Source: G963662985 sp963662985
GTDB lineage: Bacteria > Chloroflexota > Anaerolineae > Anaerolineales > UBA11579
Length of the DNA stretch: 64,000 nt
Reading direction: 5' to 3'
NCBI GenBank assembly: GCA_963662985.1
Contig: OY760067.1
Location: 1,984,001-2,048,000, forward strand
Shown one piece after another: positions 9,056 to 16,060 of the stretch (position 1 is the first letter of the stretch; each line of letters opens with the position of its first letter). The position numbers were made by a program, and so were the translations under genes. The notes beneath the pieces were generated by a model. That model did not search any database. It saw only the letters and a list, made by a program, of their open reading frames with translations, and was not told the DNA's origin.

Positions 9056-9973
9056 ATGAAAGTTATCGATCTAACTATTCCGTTGGGGATTGGAACCCCT
9101 CCATGGCCATCCTATGAGCCATTACAGGTTAAGTATTTCAAACGCTTGGCACCGAATGGTGCAAATGGACAATTGTTGACTCACTCAAACCATTTGGGTA
9201 CCCATATTGATGGCGAAATCCATTTTTATACTCCTGGAAAAGATATTGCTTCTTTGGATATGGATTTCTTAGTACATGAAGCAGCGATTGTTGACTTGAG
9301 TGACGTAGTTGGCGATTATGATATTTACACACCTGAAATGATTGAAGAACGCGTAGAAGTTAAAGAAGGCGACATCTTAATCATTCATACCGGTTTCCAT
9401 CACTTTGGTTGGGATATGCCAACAGCAGATGAAGTGCGCTATATGGTGCAACACCCAGGTCCTTCATGGGACTTTGCAGTGTGGGCTTCAAAGAAAAAAT
9501 TGCGCTGGATTGGTGTGGACTGTGGTTCTGCAGATCACCCAATGAATACAATCATCCGTGAATGGATGGGACGTCAGAAACGACAAGCTGACTATGTGTT
9601 CAAGACAAAATATAACACCACAATTGAAGAAGAATTTTCTGATGAACGTTATCAAATGATGCATATTGATATGTTCCCCCAAGAAATTATTCATGCTGAA
9701 TGTTTGGGTGGTGACATTGATTTGCTTTTGAATCGTCGAGTCACAGTTGGCTTCATGCCTTGGCGTTTTGTAGATGGCGAAGCTTCAATTGGTCGTTGTG
9801 TAGCTTTTGTTGAAGATGATGAATATGAAGAATTAATGAAGAAAAAAGAAAGCATGCCAAAAACAAAATTTGGAGATGCAATCGTTCCTGAACATGTTGA
9901 TCGTTTGAACAAATTCTTTGCTGAAAACCTAAAGGGCTATGCTTATATCCGCCCTGATATGGATAAAATTTAA
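9056..9973 (+). CDS. Cyclase-family metal-dependent hydrolase (kynurenine formamidase / isatin hydrolase type)
   Basis: At 305 residues this is longer than the usual 210-260. The metal site HLGTHIDGEIHF (about residues 46-57) matches the family pattern HxGTHxDxxxHF, with Glu where a Pro is usual. HTGFHHFGW (about 112-120) and GVDCGSADHPMN (about 151-162) add further likely ligands. Members hydrolyse cyclic or N-formyl amides such as isatin and N-formylkynurenine, using Mn or Zn. Placed after a ring hydroxylase and beside a carbamoyltransferase-like pair, it is the best candidate for ring opening (inference). AAGGAG precedes the ATG. Confidence 0.85.
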   Translation: MKVIDLTIPLGIGTPPWPSYEPLQVKYFKRLAPNGANGQLLTHSNHLGTHIDGEIHFYTPGKDIASLDMDFLVHEAAIVDLSDVVGDYDIYTPEMIEERVEVKEGDILIIHTGFHHFGWDMPTADEVRYMVQHPGPSWDFAVWASKKKLRWIGVDCGSADHPMNTIIREWMGRQKRQADYVFKTKYNTTIEEEFSDERYQMMHIDMFPQEIIHAECLGGDIDLLLNRRVTVGFMPWRFVDGEASIGRCVAFVEDDEYEELMKKKESMPKTKFGDAIVPEHVDRLNKFFAENLKGYAYIRPDMDKI

Positions 9974-10008
9974 TTCTATAAAATAGAATAAAAAAAGGAG
10001 AAATAATA

Positions 10009-10737
10009 ATGAGACTTGAAAAACCATGCCCTGTTACCCGTGATACTTTGACCTTCCCAGTTGAAGAAATCGAACCCATGTTGCAAGCTCCGCCCATGGA
10101 TGTGCCCGCTTTTCCAGGTGCAAAAGTTCAACTTAAAGATGGACGAGAAATGTTTATTCGTCCTGCAAAGTTGGAAGAAGCTGATATGTTGTTGGACTAT
10201 GTTAAGAAGGTTATGATCAATGTTGAGCATGACTTTTATGACATTGTTGGTGCACGTATTTATGCAGAAATCTTGGGTTGGAAACGCTCACGCCTTAAAG
10301 ATCCTTATCAAATGGTTGGTTTGATTGATGGTGAATTGGCAGCCTTTTGTAATGGTCGTTTGATGAATGAAGATATCAATATTTCATTACATACATTTGC
10401 TTTGGCTCGTGGCATTCGCGCTGGCGCTATTATGTACTATGCAAAATGCCACTATGCATTTGAAATAATGAAGAATAAAGAATTCTGGTCCACATTTGAA
10501 TCCTATAACGGTTGGAAACGATGGGGTCTTGGAATGGCTCAACCTACCTATGCATGGCCTGAAGTTCAACATGAACTTGGTGGCGCAAGAGTATACTATA
10601 TTCGCAAGAGCTATTGGGATGCAGCAGTAAAGAAATATATTCAACAAATGGTTGGTGCTGATTTGGACTTCAATGTTTCTGATAAGATGCGCAAGGACAA
10701 TGAAACCATGCGTATGCCTGAAGATGTGAATGTCTAA
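10009..10737 (+). CDS. GNAT-like protein, last gene of the catabolic operon
   Basis: A 242-residue protein. The middle part (about residues 45-200) resembles a GNAT N-acyltransferase fold: an FIRPAKLEEADMLLDYVKKV start, a GLIDGELAAFCNGRL beta hairpin, and a GIRAGAIMYYAKCHYAFEIM segment in place of the acetyl-CoA loop. The pyrophosphate loop QxxGxG is not clearly present, so acyltransferase activity is uncertain. AAAAGGAGA precedes the ATG and the operon terminator follows at 10760. Its place in the operon suggests a modifying or accessory step in the same pathway. Confidence 0.6.
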   Translation: MRLEKPCPVTRDTLTFPVEEIEPMLQAPPMDVPAFPGAKVQLKDGREMFIRPAKLEEADMLLDYVKKVMINVEHDFYDIVGARIYAEILGWKRSRLKDPYQMVGLIDGELAAFCNGRLMNEDINISLHTFALARGIRAGAIMYYAKCHYAFEIMKNKEFWSTFESYNGWKRWGLGMAQPTYAWPEVQHELGGARVYYIRKSYWDAAVKKYIQQMVGADLDFNVSDKMRKDNETMRMPEDVNV

Positions 10738-10759
10738 AAATCATTTTTAGATGACGCAA

Positions 10760-10792
10760 AGGACTCCTGTTTTTATAGGAGTCCTTTTATTT
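10760..10792 (+). terminator. Rho-independent terminator of the catabolic operon
   Basis: Stem AGGACTCCT / AGGAGTCCT with a short T-rich loop, followed by TTTTATTTT, 23 bases after the GNAT-like gene. Confidence 0.9.
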
Positions 10793-10819
10793 TGGATGAA
10801 TGAATTATTGCGAATTGTA

Positions 10820-10848
10820 TTGCAGTGGAGTAGTGGGTATGGTAAAAT
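10820..10848 (+). promoter_or_regulatory. Sigma-70-type promoter of the tRNA-Ser pair
   Basis: -35 TTGCAG (10820-10825), 17-base spacer, -10 TAAAAT (10843-10848); the tRNA starts 26 bases further on. Confidence 0.75.
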
Positions 10849-10873
10849 ATCAAACGCTCGGTTGAGTGAACTT

Positions 10874-10961
10874 GGAAGGATGGCCGAGTGGTTTAAGGCG
10901 GTGGTCTTGAAAACCACTGTAGGTGATAAACCTACCGGGGGTTCGAATCCCTCTCCTTCCG
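10874..10961 (+). tRNA. tRNA-Ser(TGA)
   Basis: A full cloverleaf of 88 bases with the long variable arm of a class II tRNA. The acceptor GGAAGGA pairs with TCCTTCC, with discriminator G. The anticodon loop CTTGAAA gives TGA, reading UCA/UCG-type codons. The T loop TTCGAAT is canonical. The CCA end is not encoded. Confidence 0.97.
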
Positions 10962-10980
10962 CACTTTTACTGATTGATTC

Positions 10981-11070
10981 GGGGAGGTCGCATAGCTTGG
11001 TTTAGTGCGCCCGCCTGCTAAGTGGGTATCGGGTTGTACCCGATCGAGGGTTCAAATCCCTCCCTCCCCG
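10981..11070 (+). tRNA. tRNA-Ser(GCT)
   Basis: A class II cloverleaf of 90 bases, 19 bases after the first serine tRNA and probably co-transcribed with it. The acceptor GGGGAGG pairs with CCTCCCC, with discriminator G. Anticodon GCT reads AGC/AGU. T stem GAGGG/CCCTC with loop TTCAAAT. CCA is not encoded. Confidence 0.97.
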
Positions 11071-11074
11071 CTCA

Positions 11075-11104
11075 AAAAAAGCTCCTATTTCAGGAGCTTT
11101 TTTA
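11075..11104. terminator. Bidirectional terminator between the tRNA pair and the GyrI-like gene
   Basis: AAAAAAGCTCCT / AGGAGCTTTTTT around a 5-base loop has A/T runs on both sides, so it can end the tRNA transcript and the convergent gene. Confidence 0.9.
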
Positions 11105-11111
11105 TTTTTAT

Positions 11112-11732
11112 TTAGCTAAGAAAATATCTCAGGACTGTTTTTTGTTTTTCTGGTTCTGTTTTTCTAGCATCTGTCAGGTAAATTTCTCGATGAACTTTTG
11201 TGCGTTGTTCTAAACCATTTTCATGAATGAATTGTTTCATTTTCTCAAATGTTTGCGGTTCATCATCATATGAACCAAGATGTAACATTTGCAAAACATT
11301 TCCATCTTCGATTGTTTTGAATTGAATTTGATCAAGCAACGGATGTGGTTTTTTATCTTGAGTAACCTTAATGATTTCTTTTGCAAGTTGCTCAGTCACA
11401 AAATCTGGTTGGCGAATCATAATTTCATACGCAAGATTGTCTTTATTAAACCCTTCTTCTTCATATAATTTCAAATCCGCGATATCCCAAATGCCTTCAA
11501 GTGGATAAACAGTATATTCATAATAATCTGATGGGGGAGCATCCCATTTATATGACATTCTTGCTGCGTAAGAAACAGCATAAAGACAGGTGATTGCTTC
11601 TGAAAATTGTTCTGTATTTGGATTTCCAACCCCTTTGATTGTAAAAAATTTAAATTCAGGAATTTTGATGAGTTGAGGTTTTGTTTTCGGAAGGTAATAT
11701 TCCTTTTCATGTTTGCGCCATTCGTGTTTCAT
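11112..11732 (-). CDS. GyrI-like small-molecule-binding domain protein
   Basis: A 206-residue single-domain protein of the GyrI-like/SOUL superfamily without a DNA-binding domain. The opening MKHEWRKHEKEYYLPKTKP followed by IPEFKFFTIKGVGNPN, the middle PPSDYYEYTVYPLEGIWDI, and the end LHLGSYDDEPQTFEKMKQFI are typical of these cytosolic ligand-binding proteins. Members bind or slowly hydrolyse hydrophobic compounds; no ligand can be assigned here. AGGAG lies just before the ATG, and a TATAAT on the minus strand near 11810 may be its -10 box. It stands alone, convergent to the tRNA genes. Confidence 0.85.
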   Translation of the reverse strand: MKHEWRKHEKEYYLPKTKPQLIKIPEFKFFTIKGVGNPNTEQFSEAITCLYAVSYAARMSYKWDAPPSDYYEYTVYPLEGIWDIADLKLYEEEGFNKDNLAYEIMIRQPDFVTEQLAKEIIKVTQDKKPHPLLDQIQFKTIEDGNVLQMLHLGSYDDEPQTFEKMKQFIHENGLEQRTKVHREIYLTDARKTEPEKQKTVLRYFLS

Positions 11733-11844
11733 TTGATCTCCTAGTTATCTGAGTGGTTTTTTATTATTTTTAATTTTATTTTTATTGAATTTAGAGCTTC
11801 TTTTTATTATACTTTAAGTGAGAAACGAAATAAAATTCAAGTTC

Positions 11845-11873
11845 TTGACAAGAATGTCTCGAAGTGATATTAT
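11845..11873 (+). promoter_or_regulatory. Consensus promoter of tRNA-Arg
   Basis: TTGACA (11845-11850), 17-base spacer, TATTAT (11868-11873), ending 14 bases before the tRNA 5' end. Confidence 0.85.
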
Positions 11874-11887
11874 ATCGTTCGCAACAC

Positions 11888-11960
11888 ACCCACGTGGCTC
11901 AGCGGATAGAGCACTTGCTTGCGGAGTAAGGGGTCGGGAGTTCGAATCTCTCCGTGGGTG
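11888..11960 (+). tRNA. tRNA-Arg(GCG)
   Basis: A 73-base cloverleaf: acceptor ACCCACG/CGTGGGT with discriminator G, D arm GCTC/GAGC, anticodon stem CTTGC/GTAAG with loop TTGCGGA (anticodon GCG), and T arm GGGAG/CTCTC with loop TTCGAAT. The anticodon reads CGC and, by wobble, CGU. Most bacteria use ACG, edited to ICG, for this box, so GCG is unusual. CCA is not encoded. Confidence 0.93.
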
Positions 11961-12043
11961 CCTGTTTCAAACAGCGATTGAAAAATCGCTGTTTTTCTTT
12001 AAGGAATTCCTATGCTAGAATGAAATTAAAAAGAGGAGTGTTT

Positions 12044-12916
12044 ATGAATATTGCTACTTATTCGATTGTTGCATTTGATCAGAGAAAGAAAGAATGGGGT
12101 GTTGCTGTTCAATCCAAATTTATGGGAGTAGGCGCGGTTGTTCCTTTCGCTAAAGCAAATGTAGGAGCAATTGCTACACAAGCATTTGCAAATTATCAAT
12201 ATGGACCAGAGGGGTTGGCATATTTAGCGAAAGGATTTTCGGCTGAAGAAACACTTGAATATTTAATTCAAAATGATCCAGATAGAGAAGAACGGCAGCT
12301 AGGTATAGTTGATAAAGACGGTAGAGTGGTGAATTTTACGGGTCAAAAATGTTTTGATTGGGCAGGAGGAATTGAGGGAGATGGATTTGCAGTGCAAGGG
12401 AATATATTGTTACCAGGTACTGTTGAAGCAATGGCAACTGCGTTTCAAGAAGCTAGAAAGAAAAGAGATGGAGAATTAGCAGATTGGTTAGTTGAAACTT
12501 TAAAAGCTGCTGAGAGAGCTGGTGGTGACCGGAGGGGGCGTCAGTCAGCTGCAATTTTGGTTGTTCGAGAAAATGGTGGCTACGGAGGAAACAATGATCG
12601 TTATTTGGATTTGCGAGTAGATGATCACCCAACCCCTGTTGAAGAATTAGCTCGATTAGTGGAGATGCACCATTTGTTTTTTGGAGAAGATGACAAGATT
12701 AATCGAGTTCTTTTAAATGACATTGCTGAAGATCTTCAGAGAATTATGAAGAAAAAAGGAATATTTGATGCAGATATTAATGGAGTTTTTGATGAAGAGA
12801 CTCGACAATGTTTTATGGATTTTTGTGGGATTGAAAATTTAGAAGAACGATGGACAGGTATAGAAGATTCTATTGATGTAAAAGTCTGGGAGTATATCAA
12901 AACCCGGTTTGATTAA
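12044..12916 (+). CDS. DUF1028 protein with C-terminal peptidoglycan-binding-like region
   Basis: A 290-residue protein. Residues 1-215 are a DUF1028 domain: TYSIVAFDQRKKEWGVAVQSK at the N-terminus, then GAIATQAFANYQYGP and GDRRGRQSAAILVV, which belong to the Ntn-hydrolase superfamily. The C-terminal 75 residues (about 215-290; ...KKGIFDADINGVFDEETRQCFMDFC) resemble the short peptidoglycan-binding extension of some family members. The reaction is not known. ATG 12044 is chosen because AGAGGAG lies at the right distance and the DUF1028 consensus begins there; the frame is open further upstream into the tRNA but this is not coding. Confidence 0.85.
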   Translation: MNIATYSIVAFDQRKKEWGVAVQSKFMGVGAVVPFAKANVGAIATQAFANYQYGPEGLAYLAKGFSAEETLEYLIQNDPDREERQLGIVDKDGRVVNFTGQKCFDWAGGIEGDGFAVQGNILLPGTVEAMATAFQEARKKRDGELADWLVETLKAAERAGGDRRGRQSAAILVVRENGGYGGNNDRYLDLRVDDHPTPVEELARLVEMHHLFFGEDDKINRVLLNDIAEDLQRIMKKKGIFDADINGVFDEETRQCFMDFCGIENLEERWTGIEDSIDVKVWEYIKTRFD

Positions 12917-12921
12917 AAAAT

Positions 12922-12949
12922 AAAGGGCTGGTTTAGCACCAGCCCTTTT
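12922..12949. terminator. Terminator shared by the DUF1028 gene and glnA
   Basis: AAAGGGCTGGT/ACCAGCCCTTTT hairpin lies between two convergent genes, with A and T tracts on either side. Confidence 0.9.
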
Positions 12950-12957
12950 CTCTTTTT

Positions 12958-14292
12958 TTATGCAGTTTCGAGATATTTTTCAATTTCCCAACCAGTGACA
13001 TTGAGACGATAATTTTCAGCTTCTGCATATTTGGTGCGATAGAAAACGTCATAAACTTTTTCACCGAGAGCATTTTTCAAAACAGTGTCTTTCTCAAGTT
13101 CAGATAATGCTTCTGATAGTGAGCCTGGCAATGTTCCGATGCCCATTTCAGCGCGTTTTACTTCATCTAGTTCATAGATATTGACATCATTAAGGTTGTT
13201 GGGACATTCCATATTTGATTCGATGCCGTCGAGACCAGCAGCTAACATGGCTGCAATTGCCAAATAAGGATTGGCAGAAGGATCTGGGAAGCGAAGTTCA
13301 AGACGGACAGCTTTTGAACGACCTTCAAAGTAGCGGGGCATTCTGATGAGGGCAGAGCGGTTTCTTTGTGCCCAACCAATATATACAGGAGCTTCATAAC
13401 CTGGTACGAGCCGTTTGTAAGAATTGACAGTTGGTGCAACTACAGCAGAAAGTGCGCGCGCATGGCTTAATTGGCCTGCGATAAATTTGTAGGCTACTTC
13501 AGAGAGTTTCAGAGGGTCTTTGTCATCAAAGAAGACATTTTCTCCATCTTTAGTAAAAATGGATTGATGACAGTGCATACCAGAACCATTTGCACCAAAC
13601 ATTGGTTTCGGCATAAAGCTAGCAATAAGGCCAGCTTGAGCGGCGATGGCTTTGACTGTATATTTCATTGTCAAGATTTGATCAGCAGCTTTGAGGGCAT
13701 CTGAGAATTTAAAATCAATTTCGTGTTGTCCTATGGCAACTTCATGGTGTCCCATTTCAATTTCAAGACCCATATCTGCTAAGGCAACCATTAATTTGGA
13801 GCGAACTTGAACGGCATCGTCATTTGGTGAAAAATCAAAGTAGCCACCGACATCATGGGGAACTGGTTTGAATTCATTTGAAACTTTTTTGAAAAGGAAA
13901 AATTCGGGCTCGGCGCCAATGTTATATACCCAGCCTTTTTCTTCAAGGCGTTTGATTTGTTTCTTTAATACATAACGAGGATCAGCTTCAAAAGGATCAC
14001 CTTCTGGAGTCAAAATGTCACAAAAAACGCGTGCACGTTTTGTATCATCTGGCGTCCATGGCAAAACTGCGAAAGTATCCAAATCTGGCATGAGACGCAT
14101 ATCACTTTCTTGAATGCGCATAAAACCATGGATAGAGGACCCATCGAACCACATTCCATCAGTGAGAACGTCATCTATTATGGAAACAGGAAAATCTACA
14201 CTTTTCACTGATCCTGAAATATCCGTAAATTGAAGTGATACGAATTTTACATCTTCTTTTTTGATAATCGAAAGAATATCTTTTTTGTCCAT
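12958..14292 (-). CDS. glnA: Glutamine synthetase, type I (short, alpha-like)
   Basis: A 444-residue GSI enzyme making glutamine from glutamate, ammonia and ATP. Motifs are FDGSSIHGF (substrate-latch region), the metal site NIGAEPEFFLFK, the ATP site FGANGSGMHCHQSIF (about residues 236-250), and the RNRSALIRMPRYFEG arginine region. The length and lack of the long insert point to the GSI-alpha group of Firmicutes and relatives, which are normally not adenylylated; the Tyr region reads NIYELDEVKRAE, unlike the enteric adenylylation loop. It has its own promoter and nearby inverted repeats upstream. Confidence 0.97.
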   Translation of the reverse strand: MDKKDILSIIKKEDVKFVSLQFTDISGSVKSVDFPVSIIDDVLTDGMWFDGSSIHGFMRIQESDMRLMPDLDTFAVLPWTPDDTKRARVFCDILTPEGDPFEADPRYVLKKQIKRLEEKGWVYNIGAEPEFFLFKKVSNEFKPVPHDVGGYFDFSPNDDAVQVRSKLMVALADMGLEIEMGHHEVAIGQHEIDFKFSDALKAADQILTMKYTVKAIAAQAGLIASFMPKPMFGANGSGMHCHQSIFTKDGENVFFDDKDPLKLSEVAYKFIAGQLSHARALSAVVAPTVNSYKRLVPGYEAPVYIGWAQRNRSALIRMPRYFEGRSKAVRLELRFPDPSANPYLAIAAMLAAGLDGIESNMECPNNLNDVNIYELDEVKRAEMGIGTLPGSLSEALSELEKDTVLKNALGEKVYDVFYRTKYAEAENYRLNVTGWEIEKYLETA

Positions 14293-14355
14293 TTATAACT
14301 CCTAAAAAATAATAAAATAATAAAATTTTGAATCTTTAAATTAAATAAGATATGC

Positions 14356-14405
14356 TATTCCGCTAGAGGAATATAACAAATAACAAAATCAACTTGGGTT
14401 GTCAA
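14356..14405 (-). promoter_or_regulatory. glnA promoter with downstream palindrome
   Basis: On the minus strand: -35 TTGACA (14400-14405), 17-base spacer, -10 TATTTG (14377-14382, weak). An inverted repeat TATTCC-6-GGAATA (14356-14373) sits just downstream of the -10, where a repressor would block initiation. The controlling protein is not identified. Confidence 0.55.
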
Positions 14406-14442
14406 TTTGTTTTAAATTATATTGAGGGATTGGCCTGGATTT

Positions 14443-14470
14443 GGCGGAGAGAAAGTCTAAATTCTCCGCC
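14443..14470. other. Strong inverted repeat in the glnA upstream region
   Basis: GGCGGAGA (14443-14450) and TCTCCGCC (14463-14470) form a GC-rich 8-bp stem with a 12-base loop. It lies upstream of the glnA promoter. There is no T-run, so it is probably a protein site or a processing hairpin rather than a terminator. The rest of the 14293-14847 gap holds the glnA promoter and the candidate small RNA. Confidence 0.5.
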
Positions 14471-14623
14471 GGGATCACCATTTAATTTCTTGGTTTTCAT
14501 AAATTACCTCATCATAATAAGTAATGTGAATTGTTTAACCAGTGACAAAACACATTATTCACTTTTCATCATTTGTCCTGACTGTTACCAGTTAGTTTTG
14601 ATGACGAAATTAATTTCGATGGG

Positions 14624-14782
14624 AAAAACAAAGCCCGTGAAAAGGCTTTAGAGGCATCCGCTGATGATTCGATTTTCTGATACTATTTTTAGTATCATTA
14701 GCTTCCTGCTGGAAGAACCTCCACCTCGTAGACTTATTTCTAAAATAAGTCCCATACGCTATTTTCCCTTATTTAATTTAAT
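14624..14782 (-). ncRNA. Candidate small structured RNA of about 160 nt upstream of glnA
   Basis: A consensus promoter at 14789-14817 fires into this segment on the minus strand, and it ends at a terminator: stem AAAGCC/GGCTTT (14630-14649), then GTTTTT. Between them are several perfect hairpins: GACTTATTT/AAATAAGTC (14731-14751), CTTCC/GGAAG (14703-14716), and GATACTA/TAGTATC around 14680-14697. GAGG/CCUC stretches could close a multibranch core. No plausible reading frame fills it. I could not match it to a riboswitch or known small RNA class. Confidence 0.6.
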
Positions 14783-14788
14783 GGCATT

Positions 14789-14817
14789 ATCTTAGCAAAT
14801 GGATGAATTGTTGTCAA
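14789..14817 (-). promoter_or_regulatory. Consensus promoter of the candidate small RNA
   Basis: Minus strand TTGACA (14812-14817), exactly 17 bases, TAAGAT (14789-14794). The expected start is near 14782. Confidence 0.75.
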
Positions 14818-14847
14818 GATTGTTGCTAAGACGTTAATTTAAGAAAA

Positions 14848-15375
14848 TTATTTTTTATGACAAATTAAGCCTTTGAGATAATCTCCTTCAGGGAAGTTTA
14901 AACTTACTGGATGACAGGCGCTTTGGGTCATGCGATGCGAGATTACAGCATTTACATTGGCATCAAGAGCTGCTCCTGCAATAATTTGTTGAAAAAGTTT
15001 TGCATCCACACCACCAGAACATGAAAATGTGAAAAGGGTTCCCCCGGGATTGAGCAATTTAAAAGCAAGAAGATTAATATCTTTATAGGCCCGAGCTGCT
15101 TTAGTGACGTGTTTGTTTGTAGGAGCAAATTTGGGAGGATCCAAGATGATGACGTCAAATGTTTTTGCTTGATCTCGGAATTTTCTGAGAATTTTAAATA
15201 CATCTTCTTGCATTATTTGCACTTTTTCAGGCGAAAAATTATTAAGGATGATATTTTGTTCTAGGATTTGGAGTGCTTCTTGAGAACTGTCTATACTGAT
15301 AATGTTTTTTGCTCCAGCTGCAAGTGCATTTAGAGTAAAGCCACCTGTATAAGAGAAACAATCAAGGACAGTCAT
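14848..15375 (-). pseudogene. rlmI: Class I rRNA methyltransferase (RlmI-like), C-terminal fragment after a frameshift
   Basis: The 175 residues from the internal ATG hold the Rossmann methyltransferase domain: VLDCFSYTGGFTLNALAAGA is the SAM-binding motif I, DVIILDPPKF is motif IV, and TFSCSGG follows. RlmI family members methylate cytosine C5 in 23S rRNA. In this frame the sequence is open upstream of the ATG and encodes DQRENRNILQNFAKD, the missing family segment just before VLDCF. So this is the second half of the gene at 15372-16040, shifted by one base, rather than a separate gene. Confidence 0.8.
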
Positions 15376-16040
15376 GTCTTTAGCAAAGTTTTGAAGAATA
15401 TTTCTGTTTTCTCTTTGGTCATATAAAACCCAGTTTTTTGACCTTCTTCAAAGTTAACAAAATATTTAATCCCATTTTCTGTGATAGTGACGGGAAGATC
15501 TGTTTTCCCATAAACAAAGCCTTCTCTTACAGGAAGATTTTCTAAGATGCGGACTTCATCTGTTGATTTTTCATAGATCCATGAGGGGTGATCTGTTTGT
15601 TGAAGTATCTCAAAAAGAACATCTTTCCATTTTTCAGCACCTGCTGAAAGGATTTGGACCACATACCCAGTGTTAAACTTGTCGACAATGATTCCAGGAA
15701 GACCATCTGATTCTGAATGAATTAAACGATAGGCATTTGTGTGAGAAAGATTGATTTTCTTTCTATATGCGATTGCTTCTAGTACTTTTTCTTTAATAAA
15801 ATCAGCATCTATTCTTTGATTAGGATCAAAAGACCAAACTCTGCCAGAAATTTGTGAATGTGGGCTGAATGCAGCAATCGCCAAAGGAGTGTTATTGAAC
15901 TCAACAATTTGAACAGTGTCTCCAACATCAGGGTTGCCAATAATTTCTTTAATCGCACCTGAGAAAACCCAAGGGTGTTGTTTTTTTATGGAACGGTCAC
16001 GTCCTTCTTTGAGACGAATAATAGGAAGAGAATTTGTCAT
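15372..16040 (-). pseudogene. rlmI: Class I rRNA methyltransferase (RlmI-like), N-terminal fragment before a frameshift
   Basis: 222 residues: an N-terminal PUA domain (KKQHPWVFSGAIKEI, then DTVQIVE) and the middle domain ending in VNFEEGQKTGFYM. Family members continue as GFYxDQRENR; here the frame instead runs on into an unrelated TKEKTE tail and stops. The expected DQRENR is present one frame over. Adding one base near 15420 would give an intact protein of about 395 residues. The gene is therefore either a recent pseudogene or carries a sequencing error. No slippery heptamer in frame was found. Confidence 0.8.
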
Positions 16041-16060
16041 TTGTTTCCTTATTTTTTTAA

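Noticed and set aside
10751..12018. Open frames running across the tRNA genes
   Set aside because: They overlap clear cloverleaf structures and have no ribosome-binding site.
14624..14782. Resemblance of GAGGTGGAGG in the candidate RNA to the SAM-I riboswitch core
   Set aside because: The other SAM-I motifs (the kink-turn, AUGAAA and CGGCAACC) are missing, so this is probably chance.
15410..15430. Programmed -1 frameshifting in rlmI
   Set aside because: No X-XXY-YYZ slippery heptamer lies in the reading frame, and no downstream stimulatory hairpin was noticed, so mutation or read error is preferred.
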